Shown here: piece after piece, positions 1 through 7,775 of the stretch | Numbering within the stretch: the stretch's first letter is position 1 | Layout of the letters: each line of letters opens with the position of its first letter | Origin: Saccharopolyspora dendranthemae | GTDB lineage: Bacteria > Actinomycetota > Actinomycetes > Mycobacteriales > Pseudonocardiaceae | Assembly (NCBI RefSeq): GCF_007829955.1 | Contig: NZ_VIWX01000006.1 | Span: forward strand, 248,001-312,000 | Length of the DNA stretch: 64,000 bases | Direction of reading: 5' to 3' | Translations under genes and position numbers: made by a program | Notes under the pieces: generated by a model | Told to the model about the DNA's origin: nothing | Databases searched by the model: none | What the model saw: the letters and a program-made list of their open reading frames with translations, nothing else

Positions 1-137
1 CCGGCGCCGGATTCCTGGCACCGAGCTGGGTCGGTGCCGCGCTGGCCGTCGGCTCGATCGCCACCGCGCTGGCCTCGATCGCAGCCGACCGACGCAGGAA
101 CAGCACGCGCACGCACGTGGCGACGGTCTCCGCGTGA
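1..137 (+). CDS. C-terminal end of a membrane protein, probably an MFS transporter (5' partial)
   Basis: The reading frame that begins at base 3 is open from the window edge and ends at TGA 135-137, giving 44 residues. They form one hydrophobic, Ala/Gly-rich segment (around GAALAVGSIATALA) followed by a basic tail (DRRRNSTRTH). This is the shape of the last transmembrane helix and cytoplasmic tail of a 12-helix major facilitator permease. The rest of the gene lies outside the window, so the family is inferred from composition only; any polytopic membrane protein could end this way. Confidence 0.4.
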   Translation, partial: GAGFLAPSWVGAALAVGSIATALASIAADRRRNSTRTHVATVSA

Positions 138-401
138 CACCAACCCGAGCAGTGAGGAAGCAGCCGCGGCGTGCGGGACGTTCGGCAGAGCGCCAGCAGA
201 GCCACTGCCCACGATGGACGATCTGAATACTGCGTCACCACACCGCATCTCGTGGACGCCGACGGAGAGCGCAGCACCGTCCGGGAACTAGTGCGCTGTC
301 AGGAGTTCCGACGCGATCCGAATCCGGCGCCATGACATCGCGGGGATTCATCCGGCCACGGGCCGATTTCGACGACCTCGCTGCACTCCCGCATCGAGAA
401 A

Positions 402-476
402 TGGTGCGCGATACTGGGATTGAACCAGTGACCTCTACCGTGTCAAGGTAGCGCTCTCCCACTGAGCTAATCGCGC
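402..476 (-). tRNA. tRNA-Val (GAC anticodon)
   Basis: On the minus strand the 75-base sequence folds as a complete cloverleaf: acceptor GCGCGAT/ATCGCGC, D arm GCTC/GAGC, anticodon stem CTACC/GGTAG with loop TTGACAC (anticodon GAC, reading the valine codon GTC), and a T arm ACTGG/CCAGT around TTCAATC. The discriminator is A and the terminal CCA is encoded in the DNA. It stands alone, with no neighbouring tRNA in the window. Confidence 0.95.
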
Positions 477-570
477 TAGGCGGATCTCTCCGCCAGCGGT
501 GAAGAGTTTAGCCCAGCGGCTTTCGGCCGTTCGCACCCACCCCGTGTCGCCGGGGCGCACCTCGCCACGT

Positions 571-638
571 CCCAGTTTTAGTCCAAACCGAGCCATGATC
601 ATGTCCGAAATGTCTGCTCAGTTATGACTAAAACTGGG
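571..638. repeat. 68-bp palindromic element, copy 1
   Basis: Two 23-base arms, starting CCCAGTTTTAGTC and ending GACTAAAACTGGG, flank a 22-base centre containing CATGATCATG. The reverse complement of the element at 27021-27088 matches this copy at 65 of 68 positions, so the two are the same element in opposite orientation about 26.4 kb apart. This copy lies between the tRNA-Val gene and the 3' end of icd. It could be a REP/MITE-like unit or a protein-binding site; nothing here shows mobility, and no target duplication is obvious. Confidence 0.85.
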
Positions 639-659
639 AGTTGGTGACCTCGGGAACGC

Positions 660-691
660 AAAAACGCCGCTCCACGTCGGTGGTAGCGGCG
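660..691 (-). terminator. Rho-independent terminator of icd
   Basis: Read on the minus strand just past the icd stop, CGCCGCTACCAC and GTGGAGCGGCG form a GC-rich stem with one bulged base and a short loop, followed by TTTTT. A U-run after the stem is rare in such a GC-rich genome and makes this the most canonical intrinsic terminator in the window. Confidence 0.8.
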
Positions 692-709
692 CTTCGCGTC
701 AAAGGAAGA

Positions 710-1930
710 TCAGCGGTCGGCCATCTTCTTCTGCAGGTTCTCGTCCAGGCTCGCGAGGAACTCCTCGGTGGTCTGGTACGCCTGGTCATTGCCGACCAGG
801 AGGGCCAGGTCCTTGGTCATCTTGCCGCTCTCGACGGTCTCGATGACGACCTGCTCCAGCGCGTTGGCGAAGCCGATGACCTCCGGGGTCGAGTCCATCT
901 TTCCGCGGGCCTGCAGGCCGCGCGTCCAGGCGTAGATCGACGCGATCGGGTTGGTCGAGGTGGGCTTGCCCTGCTGGTGCTGGCGGAAGTGGCGGGTGAC
1001 CGTGCCATGCGCGGCCTCGGCCTCCACCTTGCCGTCAGCGGTCATCAGCACCGAGGTCATCAGACCCAGCGAGCCGAAGCCCTGCGCGACGGTGTCCGAC
1101 TGCACGTCACCGTCGTAGTTCTTGCAGGCCCAGACGTAGCCGCCCTCCCACTTCAGGGCGGTGGCGACCATGTCGTCGATCAGCCGGTGCTCGTAGGTGA
1201 TGCCCTTGGCCTCGAAGGCGGCCTTGTACTCGTTCTCGAAGATCTCCTCGAACACGTCCTTGAACATGCCGTCGTAGGACTTCAGGATCGTGTTCTTGGT
1301 CGACATGTAGACCGGGTAGCCGCGCTCCAAGCCGTACCGGAAGGACGCGTGCGCGAACTCCTCGATCGACTTGCGGTAGTTGTACATGGCCATGGCCACG
1401 CCACCGTCTTCACCGAACTTGGCCACCTCCATCTCGATCGGCTCGGAGCCGTCTTCGGGGGTGTAGGTGATGGTGACGGTGCCCGGGCCCGGGACCTTGA
1501 AGTCGCTGGCCTTGTACTGGTCGCCGTGGGCGTGACGGCCGATGACGATCGGCTTGGTCCACGTCGGCACGTACCGCGGGATGTTGGAGATGACGATCGG
1601 CTCGCGGAAGATGACGCCACCGAGGATGTTGCGGACGGTCCCGTTCGGGCTCCGCCACATCTTCTTCAGGCCGAACTCCTCCACGCGCGCCTCATCAGGC
1701 GTGATGGTGGCGCACTTGACGCCTACGCCGTGCTTCGCGATGGCGTTCGCGGCGTCGACGGTTACCTGGTCGTCGGTGGCATCTCGCTGTTCGATGCCGA
1801 GGTCGTAGTAATCGAGGTTGATGTCCAGGTAGGGGTGGATCAGCTTGTCCTTGATGAAGGACCAGATGATCCGGGTCATCTCGTCACCGTCGAGTTCGGC
1901 GACAGTGCCCTGGACCTTGATCTTGCTCAT
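710..1930 (-). CDS. icd: NADP-dependent isocitrate dehydrogenase
   Basis: The 406-residue protein oxidatively decarboxylates isocitrate to 2-oxoglutarate, making NADPH in the TCA cycle. The sequence belongs to the eukaryote-like homodimeric class: GDEMTRIIW near the N-terminus, the substrate segment with RSPNGTVRN, the GRHAHGDQYKASDF block, and the DDMVA and NYDGDVQSD region with conserved acidic metal ligands. Length fits this class (about 405 residues). GAGGAG stands 11 bases before the ATG. The gene is transcribed alone and ends in a U-tailed hairpin. Confidence 0.97.
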   Translation of the reverse strand: MSKIKVQGTVAELDGDEMTRIIWSFIKDKLIHPYLDINLDYYDLGIEQRDATDDQVTVDAANAIAKHGVGVKCATITPDEARVEEFGLKKMWRSPNGTVRNILGGVIFREPIVISNIPRYVPTWTKPIVIGRHAHGDQYKASDFKVPGPGTVTITYTPEDGSEPIEMEVAKFGEDGGVAMAMYNYRKSIEEFAHASFRYGLERGYPVYMSTKNTILKSYDGMFKDVFEEIFENEYKAAFEAKGITYEHRLIDDMVATALKWEGGYVWACKNYDGDVQSDTVAQGFGSLGLMTSVLMTADGKVEAEAAHGTVTRHFRQHQQGKPTSTNPIASIYAWTRGLQARGKMDSTPEVIGFANALEQVVIETVESGKMTKDLALLVGNDQAYQTTEEFLASLDENLQKKMADR

Positions 1931-2168
1931 GTGGCGGGGTGCTCCTCTCGCGAGAATGCAAGCGGTACAAGCGTACTGCTAGCGCCTTCGATTGTGCCTT
2001 GCCCCCGTCGCCCGCCACCAGGGTCACGGCACATCCGACGCCAGATTCACAGGCAGCCACTCCCCGGGCAATGCGGGGCCGAGCCGTGATCTTCTTCTAT
2101 TCTCGAACTCACATACGAGTGATCTTGTCGAGCGGTTCGTTCGGCGCGGCAGGCGATGCAGGAGAGAC

Positions 2169-3002
2169 ATGGCGACAGGACCGACGCACGCGATGAGCGG
2201 GTTGGCCGCCTGGGCAGCGGTAACAGCCCTGGCCGACACGCACGCGCTAGGCCAATTATCCCCCAAGACCTGGGTGGTCGGGGCCACGCTCGCCGCGGGC
2301 GCCGCGCTGCTGCCCGACATCGATCACCCGTCCTCCACCGTCGCGGCCACCTTCGGCGCCATCTCCAAGGGCTTCTCCGCAGGTATGAGCGGGTTCAGCG
2401 GGTTCCTGTACCGGCTCACGCGGACCAAGAAGGACAGCGACCGCGAGGGAACGCACCGGGGATTCACCCACACCGTCGTCTTCGCCATCCTCGCCGGGCT
2501 GATCACCACCGCGATCGTGCAGAGCAGCGAGGGCAGCGCGCTGGGCGTGCTGATGTTCTTCTTCGCCGGCCTCGCGGTCCGCGGACTGCTGCACACCTGG
2601 AGCTCGCGGCAGGACGCGCTCCTGATCGCGGTCACGTCGTTGCTGCTCACAGTCGCCTGCTGGGCCTGGGCGGGCAACCAACCGACCGATGCCGCCGCGT
2701 TCGGCCTCGCGGTGATGATCGGCTGCGTCGCCCACTTCATCGGCGACGCGATCACCGAGCAGGGCTGCCCGATGCTGTGGCCGGTGCCGCTGGGCGGCAA
2801 GACGTGGTTCCCCGTCGCGCCGCCGAAGCTGCTGCGCATGCGCACCGGAGGCGCCGTCGAGCTGGTCATCATCGGCCCTGGCCTGACCCTCGTGGCGGCG
2901 GCGCTGACCTGCGTGGTCCTCTACCGCCTCGGCGCGGCCCCCTGGCTGACCGGCCTAGAGCTGCCGCCCGCGGTGATGACCTGGATCGAGGCAAGGCCTT
3001 GA
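2169..3002 (+). CDS. Membrane-bound metal-dependent hydrolase (YdjM/DUF457 family)
   Basis: The protein has 277 residues. GGAGAG sits a few bases before ATG 2169, which decides this start over longer upstream readings. The N-terminus has the family's early histidine (GPTHAMSG), then LLPDIDHPSS and HRGFTHTV, and a late HFIGDAITEQGCP: the His/Asp pattern of the LexA-binding inner-membrane-associated hydrolase family. At least four hydrophobic segments place it in the cytoplasmic membrane. The natural substrate of the family is not established. It is not clearly linked to its neighbours. Confidence 0.8.
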   Translation: MATGPTHAMSGLAAWAAVTALADTHALGQLSPKTWVVGATLAAGAALLPDIDHPSSTVAATFGAISKGFSAGMSGFSGFLYRLTRTKKDSDREGTHRGFTHTVVFAILAGLITTAIVQSSEGSALGVLMFFFAGLAVRGLLHTWSSRQDALLIAVTSLLLTVACWAWAGNQPTDAAAFGLAVMIGCVAHFIGDAITEQGCPMLWPVPLGGKTWFPVAPPKLLRMRTGGAVELVIIGPGLTLVAAALTCVVLYRLGAAPWLTGLELPPAVMTWIEARP

Positions 3003-3128
3003 GCCACCCGGAGTAGGGTTTAGACCATTAGCACGCAAAACAAGACAAACGGCACAATCCCTCTGGTCTGACCGATAAGGTGCACCTGCAGCGCCACTTG
3101 GGCCCTGCGCCTTGTCCCCGGAGGGAAG

Positions 3129-3557
3129 ATGCGAGCTCGAGTGCGTATCGCGGCGGCCGTTCTGTCGCTGCCGCTGCTGGCCGGCCTCGCCGCGTGCGGC
3201 GAGATCCAGGAGGCCCAGGAGGGCCTGCAGAACGCCAACCAGCAGCTCCAGGGCGCGCAGCAGAACCTGGACTCCGCCCAGGCCTGCCTGCAGGCGATCA
3301 ACGCGGCGAACTTCGTGCCCAACTTCGCCGACCCGCAGAAGGCCCAGACCGACGCGCAGGCCAAGGTCACCGAGCTGCAGGAGCTCGCGAACAGCACCGC
3401 GGACCAGACGCTCCGGCAGAACCTGCTCGACGTGCAGGACTCGGTGCAGCAGGTGGCCGACGGCAAGGTCGACATCGAAGCCAGCGCGGAGTGGACCTCG
3501 GCGCAGCTGGAGAAGTACCAGACCGTCACCACGACCTGCTCGCGCCTGGCCGGCTGA
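3129..3557 (+). CDS. Putative secreted lipoprotein with a Gln/Ala-rich coiled coil
   Basis: The 142-residue product begins with a basic n-region, a hydrophobic core and the lipobox LAAC, so Cys23 should be lipidated and the protein anchored outside the membrane. After the cysteine comes a helical, Gln- and Ala-rich stretch (QEAQEGLQNANQQLQGAQQ) that is likely coiled coil, and two further cysteines that could pair. GGAGGG precedes the ATG. I recognise no family; small lipoproteins of this type are common in actinomycetes. Confidence 0.8.
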   Translation: MRARVRIAAAVLSLPLLAGLAACGEIQEAQEGLQNANQQLQGAQQNLDSAQACLQAINAANFVPNFADPQKAQTDAQAKVTELQELANSTADQTLRQNLLDVQDSVQQVADGKVDIEASAEWTSAQLEKYQTVTTTCSRLAG

Positions 3558-3640
3558 TCCGCTCCGGGGTTCACCCGGTCCGCTGACCGAGCCAACTCCG
3601 GGGCAACTCCTTAGCCTGGTTCGGGCGGAGGTGATGGCTG

Positions 3641-3841
3641 ATGAGAGCAGTCGTGGGCGACCAGCTGCACGTGCACAGCAAGCACGTGGACGAGGCCGAG
3701 AAGTACGCGGAGATCCTGGAGGTCCTCGGACCCGACGGCGAGCCGCCGTACAAGGTCCGCTACACCGACGGGCACGAGGGCCTGGTGTTCCCGGGTTCCG
3801 ATTGCGTCGTCGAAACCCCCTCGCCTCGTCGAGGCGACTAG
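3641..3841 (+). CDS. DUF1918 domain protein
   Basis: This 66-residue protein starts MRAVVGDQLHVHSK and carries the compact acidic barrel-like domain of DUF1918 (EILEVLGPDGEPPYKVRYTDGHEGLVFPGSD). Proteins of this size and order of motifs are widespread in actinobacteria, without known function. A full GGAGGTGAT ribosome site ends seven bases before the ATG and supports the start. Its 3' end meets the convergent TetR gene at a bidirectional hairpin. Confidence 0.85.
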   Translation: MRAVVGDQLHVHSKHVDEAEKYAEILEVLGPDGEPPYKVRYTDGHEGLVFPGSDCVVETPSPRRGD

Positions 3842-3845
3842 GACG

Positions 3846-3872
3846 GGCCGGTCGCATCTGAAGCGACCGGCC
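3846..3872. terminator. Bidirectional hairpin terminator
   Basis: GGCCGGTCGC and GCGACCGGCC form a perfect 10-bp stem around a 7-base loop in the 31-base gap between the convergent DUF1918 and TetR genes. There is no U-run, as is usual for GC-rich actinomycetes. Confidence 0.75.
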
Positions 3873-4547
3873 TCACTCCCAGGGTTCGGCCAGCGTCGAA
3901 TCCACCTCGGCCCGGAACAGCGGTTCCGGGTCGACCGCCATCCCCTCGAAGTGACCGATCACTTCGAGGCTGACCGCGCCGTGCAGGCGCGACCAGGCGC
4001 GCACCGCCTTGCGCAGCGCGGGCACCGGCAGCGGCGCACCGCCGCGCCGCTCGCGCCAGGCCACCAGCTGCCGGTCCAGCGCGCTGCTCGGCTCGCCCTC
4101 CGGCGCGAGCTCGGCGAGGACGTCCAGGATCGGCCGGAACACGCGGTCGGCGAGCTCGAACGTCTCCGCGGGCGCTTCGTAGCCCGGCACCGGGGTGCCG
4201 AAGAGCAGCAGGAAGCGCTGCGGCGCGTCGAGCGCCCATCGCCGGAACCCCATCGCGATCTCGCGGAACCGGTTCTCCGGCGCCTTCCGGCGATGCTCGT
4301 GCGCGATGCCCTCCAGCGCTTCGGCGAGGTCGCGGTAGCCATCGGCCACCAGCTCGGTGAGCAGCGCGTCGCGGTTGGCGAAGTAGCGGTAGAGCGCCGG
4401 GCCGGTGACGCCCATCCGCTTGGCGATGGCGTTGACCGAGATCCCCGACGGGCCTGATTCGGCGAGCTGCTCCATCGCGACCTGCTTCGCCTCGTTGCGG
4501 GTCTGCTCCCGGAACCGCTCGCGAGGACTGCGCGGCACTGCTGACAT
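3873..4547 (-). CDS. TetR-family transcriptional regulator
   Basis: The 224-residue protein has an N-terminal helix-turn-helix (about residues 25-55: GISVNAIAKRMGVTGPALYRYFANRDALLTEL) followed by a helical ligand-binding domain of the TetR C-terminal type. GGAGGCGGAAC places the ribosome at ATG 4547, 13 codons inside the longest open frame. It is divergent from the quinone oxidoreductase-like gene at 4639, the usual arrangement for a TetR repressor acting on its neighbour and itself. The inducer is unknown. Confidence 0.9.
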   Translation of the reverse strand: MSAVPRSPRERFREQTRNEAKQVAMEQLAESGPSGISVNAIAKRMGVTGPALYRYFANRDALLTELVADGYRDLAEALEGIAHEHRRKAPENRFREIAMGFRRWALDAPQRFLLLFGTPVPGYEAPAETFELADRVFRPILDVLAELAPEGEPSSALDRQLVAWRERRGGAPLPVPALRKAVRAWSRLHGAVSLEVIGHFEGMAVDPEPLFRAEVDSTLAEPWE

Positions 4548-4638
4548 GTTCCGCCTCCCTTGACACCAGCAGAGTAACAGGCTCATATTTGAGTTAGAGC
4601 TTCTTACTTTCGTTTCACTCTGTCACGAAGGAGTCGTC
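4548..4638. promoter_or_regulatory. Divergent promoter region with a candidate TetR operator
   Basis: The 91-base gap between divergent starts is AT-rich for this genome. It contains CTCATATTTGAG (4582-4593), an inverted repeat with CTCA/TGAG ends, which is a reasonable candidate half of a TetR operator. No second copy was found nearby, so the exact operator is a guess. Confidence 0.4.
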
Positions 4639-5649
4639 ATGTCAGGAACCGAGATCGTGCTCACGGGCCTCGGCGAGGTCGCCGTCCGGCAGGCCCGGAC
4701 GCCCGAGCCGGAACCGAGCGGTGTCGTGGTTCGCACCGAAGCGGCCGGGGTCGCGTTCGCGGAGGTGCAGATGCGGCTCGGCCGCTACCCCGCCCAGCCC
4801 GCGTTCCCGTTCGTCCCCGGCTACGACCTGGTCGGTGAGATCGTCGCCACCGGCGCCGAAAGCTCCTGGCGGGTGGGGCAACGGGTCGCCGCCATGCCGC
4901 GCACCGGTGCCTGGGCGGAGCACGTCGCCCTACCCGACCGGGAACTCGTCGAGGTCCCCTCGGACATCGACGCCGCCGAGGCGGTGGCGCTGGTGCTCAA
5001 CGGCGTCACCGCACGACAGCTGCTGCGCGCCTCCGGAGTCCGAAGAGGACGAACGGTGCTGGTGCACGGGATCGGTGGCGGAGTGGGGACGCTGCTCGCG
5101 CAGCTGGCCGTGGCCGACGGAATCCGCGTGCTGGGAACGGCTTCCGCGCACCGGCACGCCGACCTCGCCGACGTCGGAGTGGAGTTGATCGACCACCGCG
5201 CGCAGGACGTCGCGGCGAAGGTGACCGAACTCGCCCCGAACGGAGTCGATGCCGTCTTCGACCCGCTGGGGCCGTCCAGCCTCCCGGCGTCCTGGCGACT
5301 CCTCGCCCCCGGCGGAACGCTGGTCAGCTACGGGAGTTCGGCGACGCTCAACGACTCAGGCCCGTGGTGGCGGCCCTACCTGGGGATCACGCGTCTGCTG
5401 GCCGGGTGGGAGATCGGCCGGCTGCTCGGCAGGACCCGCGGTCGTCGCGCGCGGCTGTACTACGTGCGACCGGGCGAGCAGTTCCGCGCCGACCTGGCCG
5501 AGCTGTTCCGGGCCGTCGCCAGTGGACGGTTGCGCCCGCTGGTCGCCGAACGCCTGCCGCTGGAGAACGCCGAACAAGCGCTGGACCTGCACCTGTCCGG
5601 CAAGAAGACCGGCCGCATCGTTCTGCGGCCCGGCTCGCCGAGCACGTGA
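4639..5649 (+). CDS. Medium-chain NADPH:quinone oxidoreductase-like zinc-independent dehydrogenase
   Basis: This 336-residue MDR-family protein has the GroES-like N-terminal half (FPFVPGYDLVGEIVATG) and a Rossmann half with VLVHGIGGGVGTLLAQLA, the dinucleotide motif of the quinone oxidoreductase group. The catalytic-zinc cysteine and structural-zinc cluster of alcohol dehydrogenases are absent, which favours a quinone- or enone-reductase role with NADPH. AAGGAG precedes ATG 4639. Its divergent TetR neighbour suggests induction by a reactive small molecule; the substrate is unknown. Confidence 0.85.
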   Translation: MSGTEIVLTGLGEVAVRQARTPEPEPSGVVVRTEAAGVAFAEVQMRLGRYPAQPAFPFVPGYDLVGEIVATGAESSWRVGQRVAAMPRTGAWAEHVALPDRELVEVPSDIDAAEAVALVLNGVTARQLLRASGVRRGRTVLVHGIGGGVGTLLAQLAVADGIRVLGTASAHRHADLADVGVELIDHRAQDVAAKVTELAPNGVDAVFDPLGPSSLPASWRLLAPGGTLVSYGSSATLNDSGPWWRPYLGITRLLAGWEIGRLLGRTRGRRARLYYVRPGEQFRADLAELFRAVASGRLRPLVAERLPLENAEQALDLHLSGKKTGRIVLRPGSPST

Positions 5650-5746
5650 AGCCCGAAATGTTAGCTGGTTTGCACCATCCCGGGCTCCCACGAGAGGCCC
5701 CGCGTCCTTAAGGTGGTTCAAACGGGAATCGCTAGGAGGCTGTGAA

Positions 5747-6583
5747 GTGTTGCAAGACGACCGGGACGCGGGGGCGCCGGCCGATCTTCCTGCGATTTTC
5801 GGCATCGGTTCAGGGCTTTCCACGGAGCTGCCACCCGGCGAGATCCTCACCGAGCGGATGTCGATGGCCGCGTACCCGACACCGCTGTGCTGGATCAGCC
5901 TCGACACACCGGGACCGCAACTGGCCGCTGCGCTGCGCTCCGAGCACCGGCGCAGCGGCTTGTGGCCGCTCCTGCTGTGCGACAGCGACGAGACCTTCGG
6001 CGAGCGCTGCACCGTCGGCGTGACCGCACCCGAACCGCTGGAGCACATCGACCGCTGGCGCGTCTACGACGTCATGGTGCGGATCTGGGACGGGCTGGTG
6101 CAGGCCGACGACGAGCTCGGGCCCGCGTACGACCTGGACGTCCTGGCGCCCTTCGACTACTCCTGCCCCGGCCCGGCCCCGGCGGGGAACCTGCTGGCCG
6201 ACCCGGACGTGCTGGCCAACCAGCAACTCCCGAAGATGGTCAACGCCGACACCCGGCTGGCGCTGGTGCCCGTCAAGCGCGGCGCCGACGTGCTGACGGT
6301 GCTCGGCTGGTCCGGGGCCGCCAACCACGTCTCGCGCACCGCCGGGCTCTCGGCGATGGTGCGCAGCTGGGAGGAGCGCTTCGGCGCCCGCATCCTCCGG
6401 CTCGGCCCGGACCGCCTGGACATGAGCGTCGCCGCCCCGCCGCAGACGGCCCAGCACGCGGCCGGAGTGGCCGCTGAGCACTGGACCTTCTGCCCCGACC
6501 GGATCCTGCAGGAGACCGGCTCGATCTCGGCGTACGCCGCCGAGATCCGCGGCCGCCGCACGTGGTCCTTCTGGTGGGACTGA
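5747..6583 (+). CDS. DUF4253 domain protein
   Basis: I start this 278-residue protein at GTG 5747, because AGGAGG stands just upstream; the open frame continues further upstream but only as a shadow of the oxidoreductase gene. The C-terminal half shows DUF4253 features: VPVKRGADVLTVLGWSGAAN, a conserved WEERFGARILRLG stretch, and the terminal RTWSFWWD block, with AEHWTFCPD before it. The function is not known for the family. No signal peptide or membrane segment is visible, so it is probably cytoplasmic. Confidence 0.8.
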   Translation: MLQDDRDAGAPADLPAIFGIGSGLSTELPPGEILTERMSMAAYPTPLCWISLDTPGPQLAAALRSEHRRSGLWPLLLCDSDETFGERCTVGVTAPEPLEHIDRWRVYDVMVRIWDGLVQADDELGPAYDLDVLAPFDYSCPGPAPAGNLLADPDVLANQQLPKMVNADTRLALVPVKRGADVLTVLGWSGAANHVSRTAGLSAMVRSWEERFGARILRLGPDRLDMSVAAPPQTAQHAAGVAAEHWTFCPDRILQETGSISAYAAEIRGRRTWSFWWD

Positions 6584-6602
6584 CCGCAGCAGGGGCGGTC
6601 CG

Positions 6603-6893
6603 TCAGCCGAAGAGGCCTGTGATGGTCATGGCGACGGAGATGATGACCACGCCGAAACCGCTGTAGAGCAGGATGTCCACCACGCGGCTGCGGATGGCCA
6701 GCAGGCCCGCCCGCTCTTCCGGGATCACCGCGCGCAGACCGGCCGCGACCAGCAGCGCCAGGCCGAGCACGACCGTGCCGCGACGCCAGTGCTGCAGGGC
6801 CACCATCAGGAATCCGATCAGCCCGATGCCGCACACCAGGCCGAACGGCACGTGGATGGACAGGCGGGACCTGTCCGGGATCCAGTCGCTCAC
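6603..6893 (-). CDS. DUF3017 small membrane protein
   Basis: The 96-residue protein has three hydrophobic segments (GLVCGIGLIGFLMVAL, GTVVLGLALLVAAGLRAVI and LLYSGFGVVIISVAMTITG), matching DUF3017. It starts at GTG with GGAGG in front, 24 bases after the folD stop. DUF3017 directly after folD is a conserved actinobacterial arrangement (as with M. tuberculosis Rv3355c/Rv3356c). Role unknown. Confidence 0.85.
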   Translation of the reverse strand: MSDWIPDRSRLSIHVPFGLVCGIGLIGFLMVALQHWRRGTVVLGLALLVAAGLRAVIPEERAGLLAIRSRVVDILLYSGFGVVIISVAMTITGLFG

Positions 6894-6917
6894 GTTCCTC
6901 CAGTCCCGGGGCCGGGC

Positions 6918-7769
6918 TCAGCCCAGGTTGCGCTCGGCCGCCTCGACCACGTTGGTCAGCAGCATCGCCCGCGTCATCGGGCCCACACCACCGGGGTTCG
7001 GCGACCGGAAACCGGCGACCTCCGAGACGTCCGGGTGCACGTCACCGGCCAGCCCGTCGTCGGTGCGGGTGACGCCCACGTCGAGCACCGCTGCGCCCGG
7101 CTTGACCATGTCCGCGGTGATCAGGTTCGGCACGCCCGCGGCGGCGACCACCACGTCCGCGCGCGAGATCTCCGAGCCGAGGTCCTTCGTGCCGGTGTGG
7201 CACAGGGTCACCGTGGAGTTCTCGCTGCGGCGGGTCAGCAGCAGGCCGATCGGGCGGCCCACGGTGATGCCGCGGCCGACGACCGCGACGCGCGCGCCGT
7301 TGAGCTCGACGTCGTGGCGGCGCAGGAGCTCGATGATGCCGCGCGGGGTGCACGGCAGCGGAGCTTCCTCGCCCAGCACCAGGCGACCGAGGCTGATCGG
7401 GTGCAGACCGTCGGCGTCCTTCGCGGGAGCCATCCGCTCCAGCAGCGGGCCTGCGTCGAGGTGCTTGGGCAGCGGGAGCTGCACGATGTAGCCGGTGCAC
7501 TCGGGATCGGCGTTGAGCTCGTCGATCACCGCCTCCACCTCAGCCTGGCTGACGTCGGCGGGCAGGTCCTTGCGGATCGACTTGATGCCGACCTTCGCGC
7601 AGTCGTTGTGCTTGGCGCGCACGTAGGACTGCGAACCGGGGTCGTCTCCGACCAGCACCGTTGCCAGACCCGGGGTCTTGCCCTGCTCGGCGAGCCGGGC
7701 GACGCGGGGTCGCAGCTCGTCGAAGATCGCGTCCTTGGTGGCCTTGCCGTCGAGAATCGTCGCGCTCAC
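6918..7769 (-). CDS. folD: Bifunctional methylenetetrahydrofolate dehydrogenase/cyclohydrolase
   Basis: FolD (283 residues, typical length) oxidises 5,10-methylene-THF with NADP and hydrolyses the product to 10-formyl-THF, feeding the two formyl-transfer steps of purine synthesis; purN and purH lie later in this window. The YVRAKHNDCAKVGI segment holds the catalytic Tyr/Lys, GYIVQLPLPKHLD the folate site, and VVGRGITVGRPIG the dinucleotide loop. The GTG start lies six bases after the stop of the MFS gene, so the three minus-strand genes MFS-folD-DUF3017 are probably co-transcribed. Confidence 0.97.
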   Translation of the reverse strand: MSATILDGKATKDAIFDELRPRVARLAEQGKTPGLATVLVGDDPGSQSYVRAKHNDCAKVGIKSIRKDLPADVSQAEVEAVIDELNADPECTGYIVQLPLPKHLDAGPLLERMAPAKDADGLHPISLGRLVLGEEAPLPCTPRGIIELLRRHDVELNGARVAVVGRGITVGRPIGLLLTRRSENSTVTLCHTGTKDLGSEISRADVVVAAAGVPNLITADMVKPGAAVLDVGVTRTDDGLAGDVHPDVSEVAGFRSPNPGGVGPMTRAMLLTNVVEAAERNLG

Positions 7770-7775
7770 AGCTGC

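Noticed and set aside
171..335. Possible 54-codon gene with GTG start between the first gene and tRNA-Val
   Set aside because: The product looks partly protein-like (VTTPHLVDADGERSTVRELV), but there is no family match I know, and the ribosome site (GAGGAAG) is 11 bases away. Evidence is too thin to list.
641..2089. Long plus-strand open frame opposite icd, and similar long frames opposite dnaE2, NRPS, PKS, purH and pcrA
   Set aside because: They are codon-bias shadows of high-GC genes: they lack ribosome sites and known motifs and are composed of Arg/Ala/Gly/His-rich sequence, while the other strand encodes recognised proteins.
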